Shown piece after piece: positions 63,976 to 64,000 of a stretch of 64,000 nt of DNA (position 1 is the first letter of the stretch; each line of letters begins with the position of its first letter). A program made the position numbers and the translations under genes. The stretch is taken from assembly GCF_905147045.1 (NCBI RefSeq), contig NC_065902.1, positions 5,525,377 to 5,589,376 on the forward strand. Reading direction: 5' to 3'. This DNA is from Nymphalis io (Eukaryota; Arthropoda; Insecta; Lepidoptera; Nymphalidae). The notes under the pieces are model-generated. The model searched no databases, had not been told where the DNA came from, and worked only from the letters and a program-made list of their open reading frames with translations.

Positions 63976-64000
63976 CAGTTATATATTTAAACCTTATATA

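Overview
This window looks like nuclear DNA from an insect, most likely a moth or butterfly. It is AT-rich, its genes are split by GT-AG introns, and it carries several dispersed retroelement families typical of Lepidoptera. One A-tailed SINE resembles the butterfly 'Metulj' type, a name I give from memory. No species can be named from the sequence alone.

Layout. (1) 1-1343: the last exon of a cytochrome P450 on the + strand; the rest of the gene lies before the window. (2) 2700-3720: a decayed reverse-transcriptase fragment and a tRNA-derived SINE. (3) 3941-6633, minus strand: a complete seven-exon gene for an NSUN6-type RNA cytosine-5 methyltransferase (435 aa), with one GC-AG intron. (4) 6634-7917: a head-to-head promoter interval with a DRE-type motif, a YY1-type motif and an unexplained GC-richer patch. 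(5) 8302-10920, plus strand: a complete class I ARF small GTPase (Arf1/Arf79F type, 182 aa) with a 5'-UTR intron. (6) 11.5-21.9 kb: intergenic DNA with an E-box cluster, an intact Tc1/mariner-superfamily transposon with long inverted repeats (14049-16050), two SINE copies and a 70-bp AT microsatellite. (7) 21.9-64 kb: the 5' part of short gastrulation (sog, the insect chordin). It has a GC-rich promoter, a signal-peptide exon (22330-22456), a first intron of about 34.7 kb, two exons completing the first VWC domain (57182-57285 and 57491-57623), a probable fourth exon (57729-57820), and then an intron running off the window.

The genes do not form an operon or pathway: NSUN6 modifies RNA, ARF1 drives vesicle coat recruitment, and Sog is a secreted BMP antagonist. 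Most of the window is sog intron 1, which is AT-rich DNA with old SINE/LINE fragments and a dozen or so short GC-rich islands. Such islands are good candidates for developmental enhancers, but that is inference. I found no RNA gene, no CRISPR array and no clearly new multi-gene system. The most notable items are the long-armed transposon, the in-frame N-terminal extension upstream of the sog signal peptide, the GC-AG intron with a SINE pressed against its acceptor, and the CAGCTG cluster.
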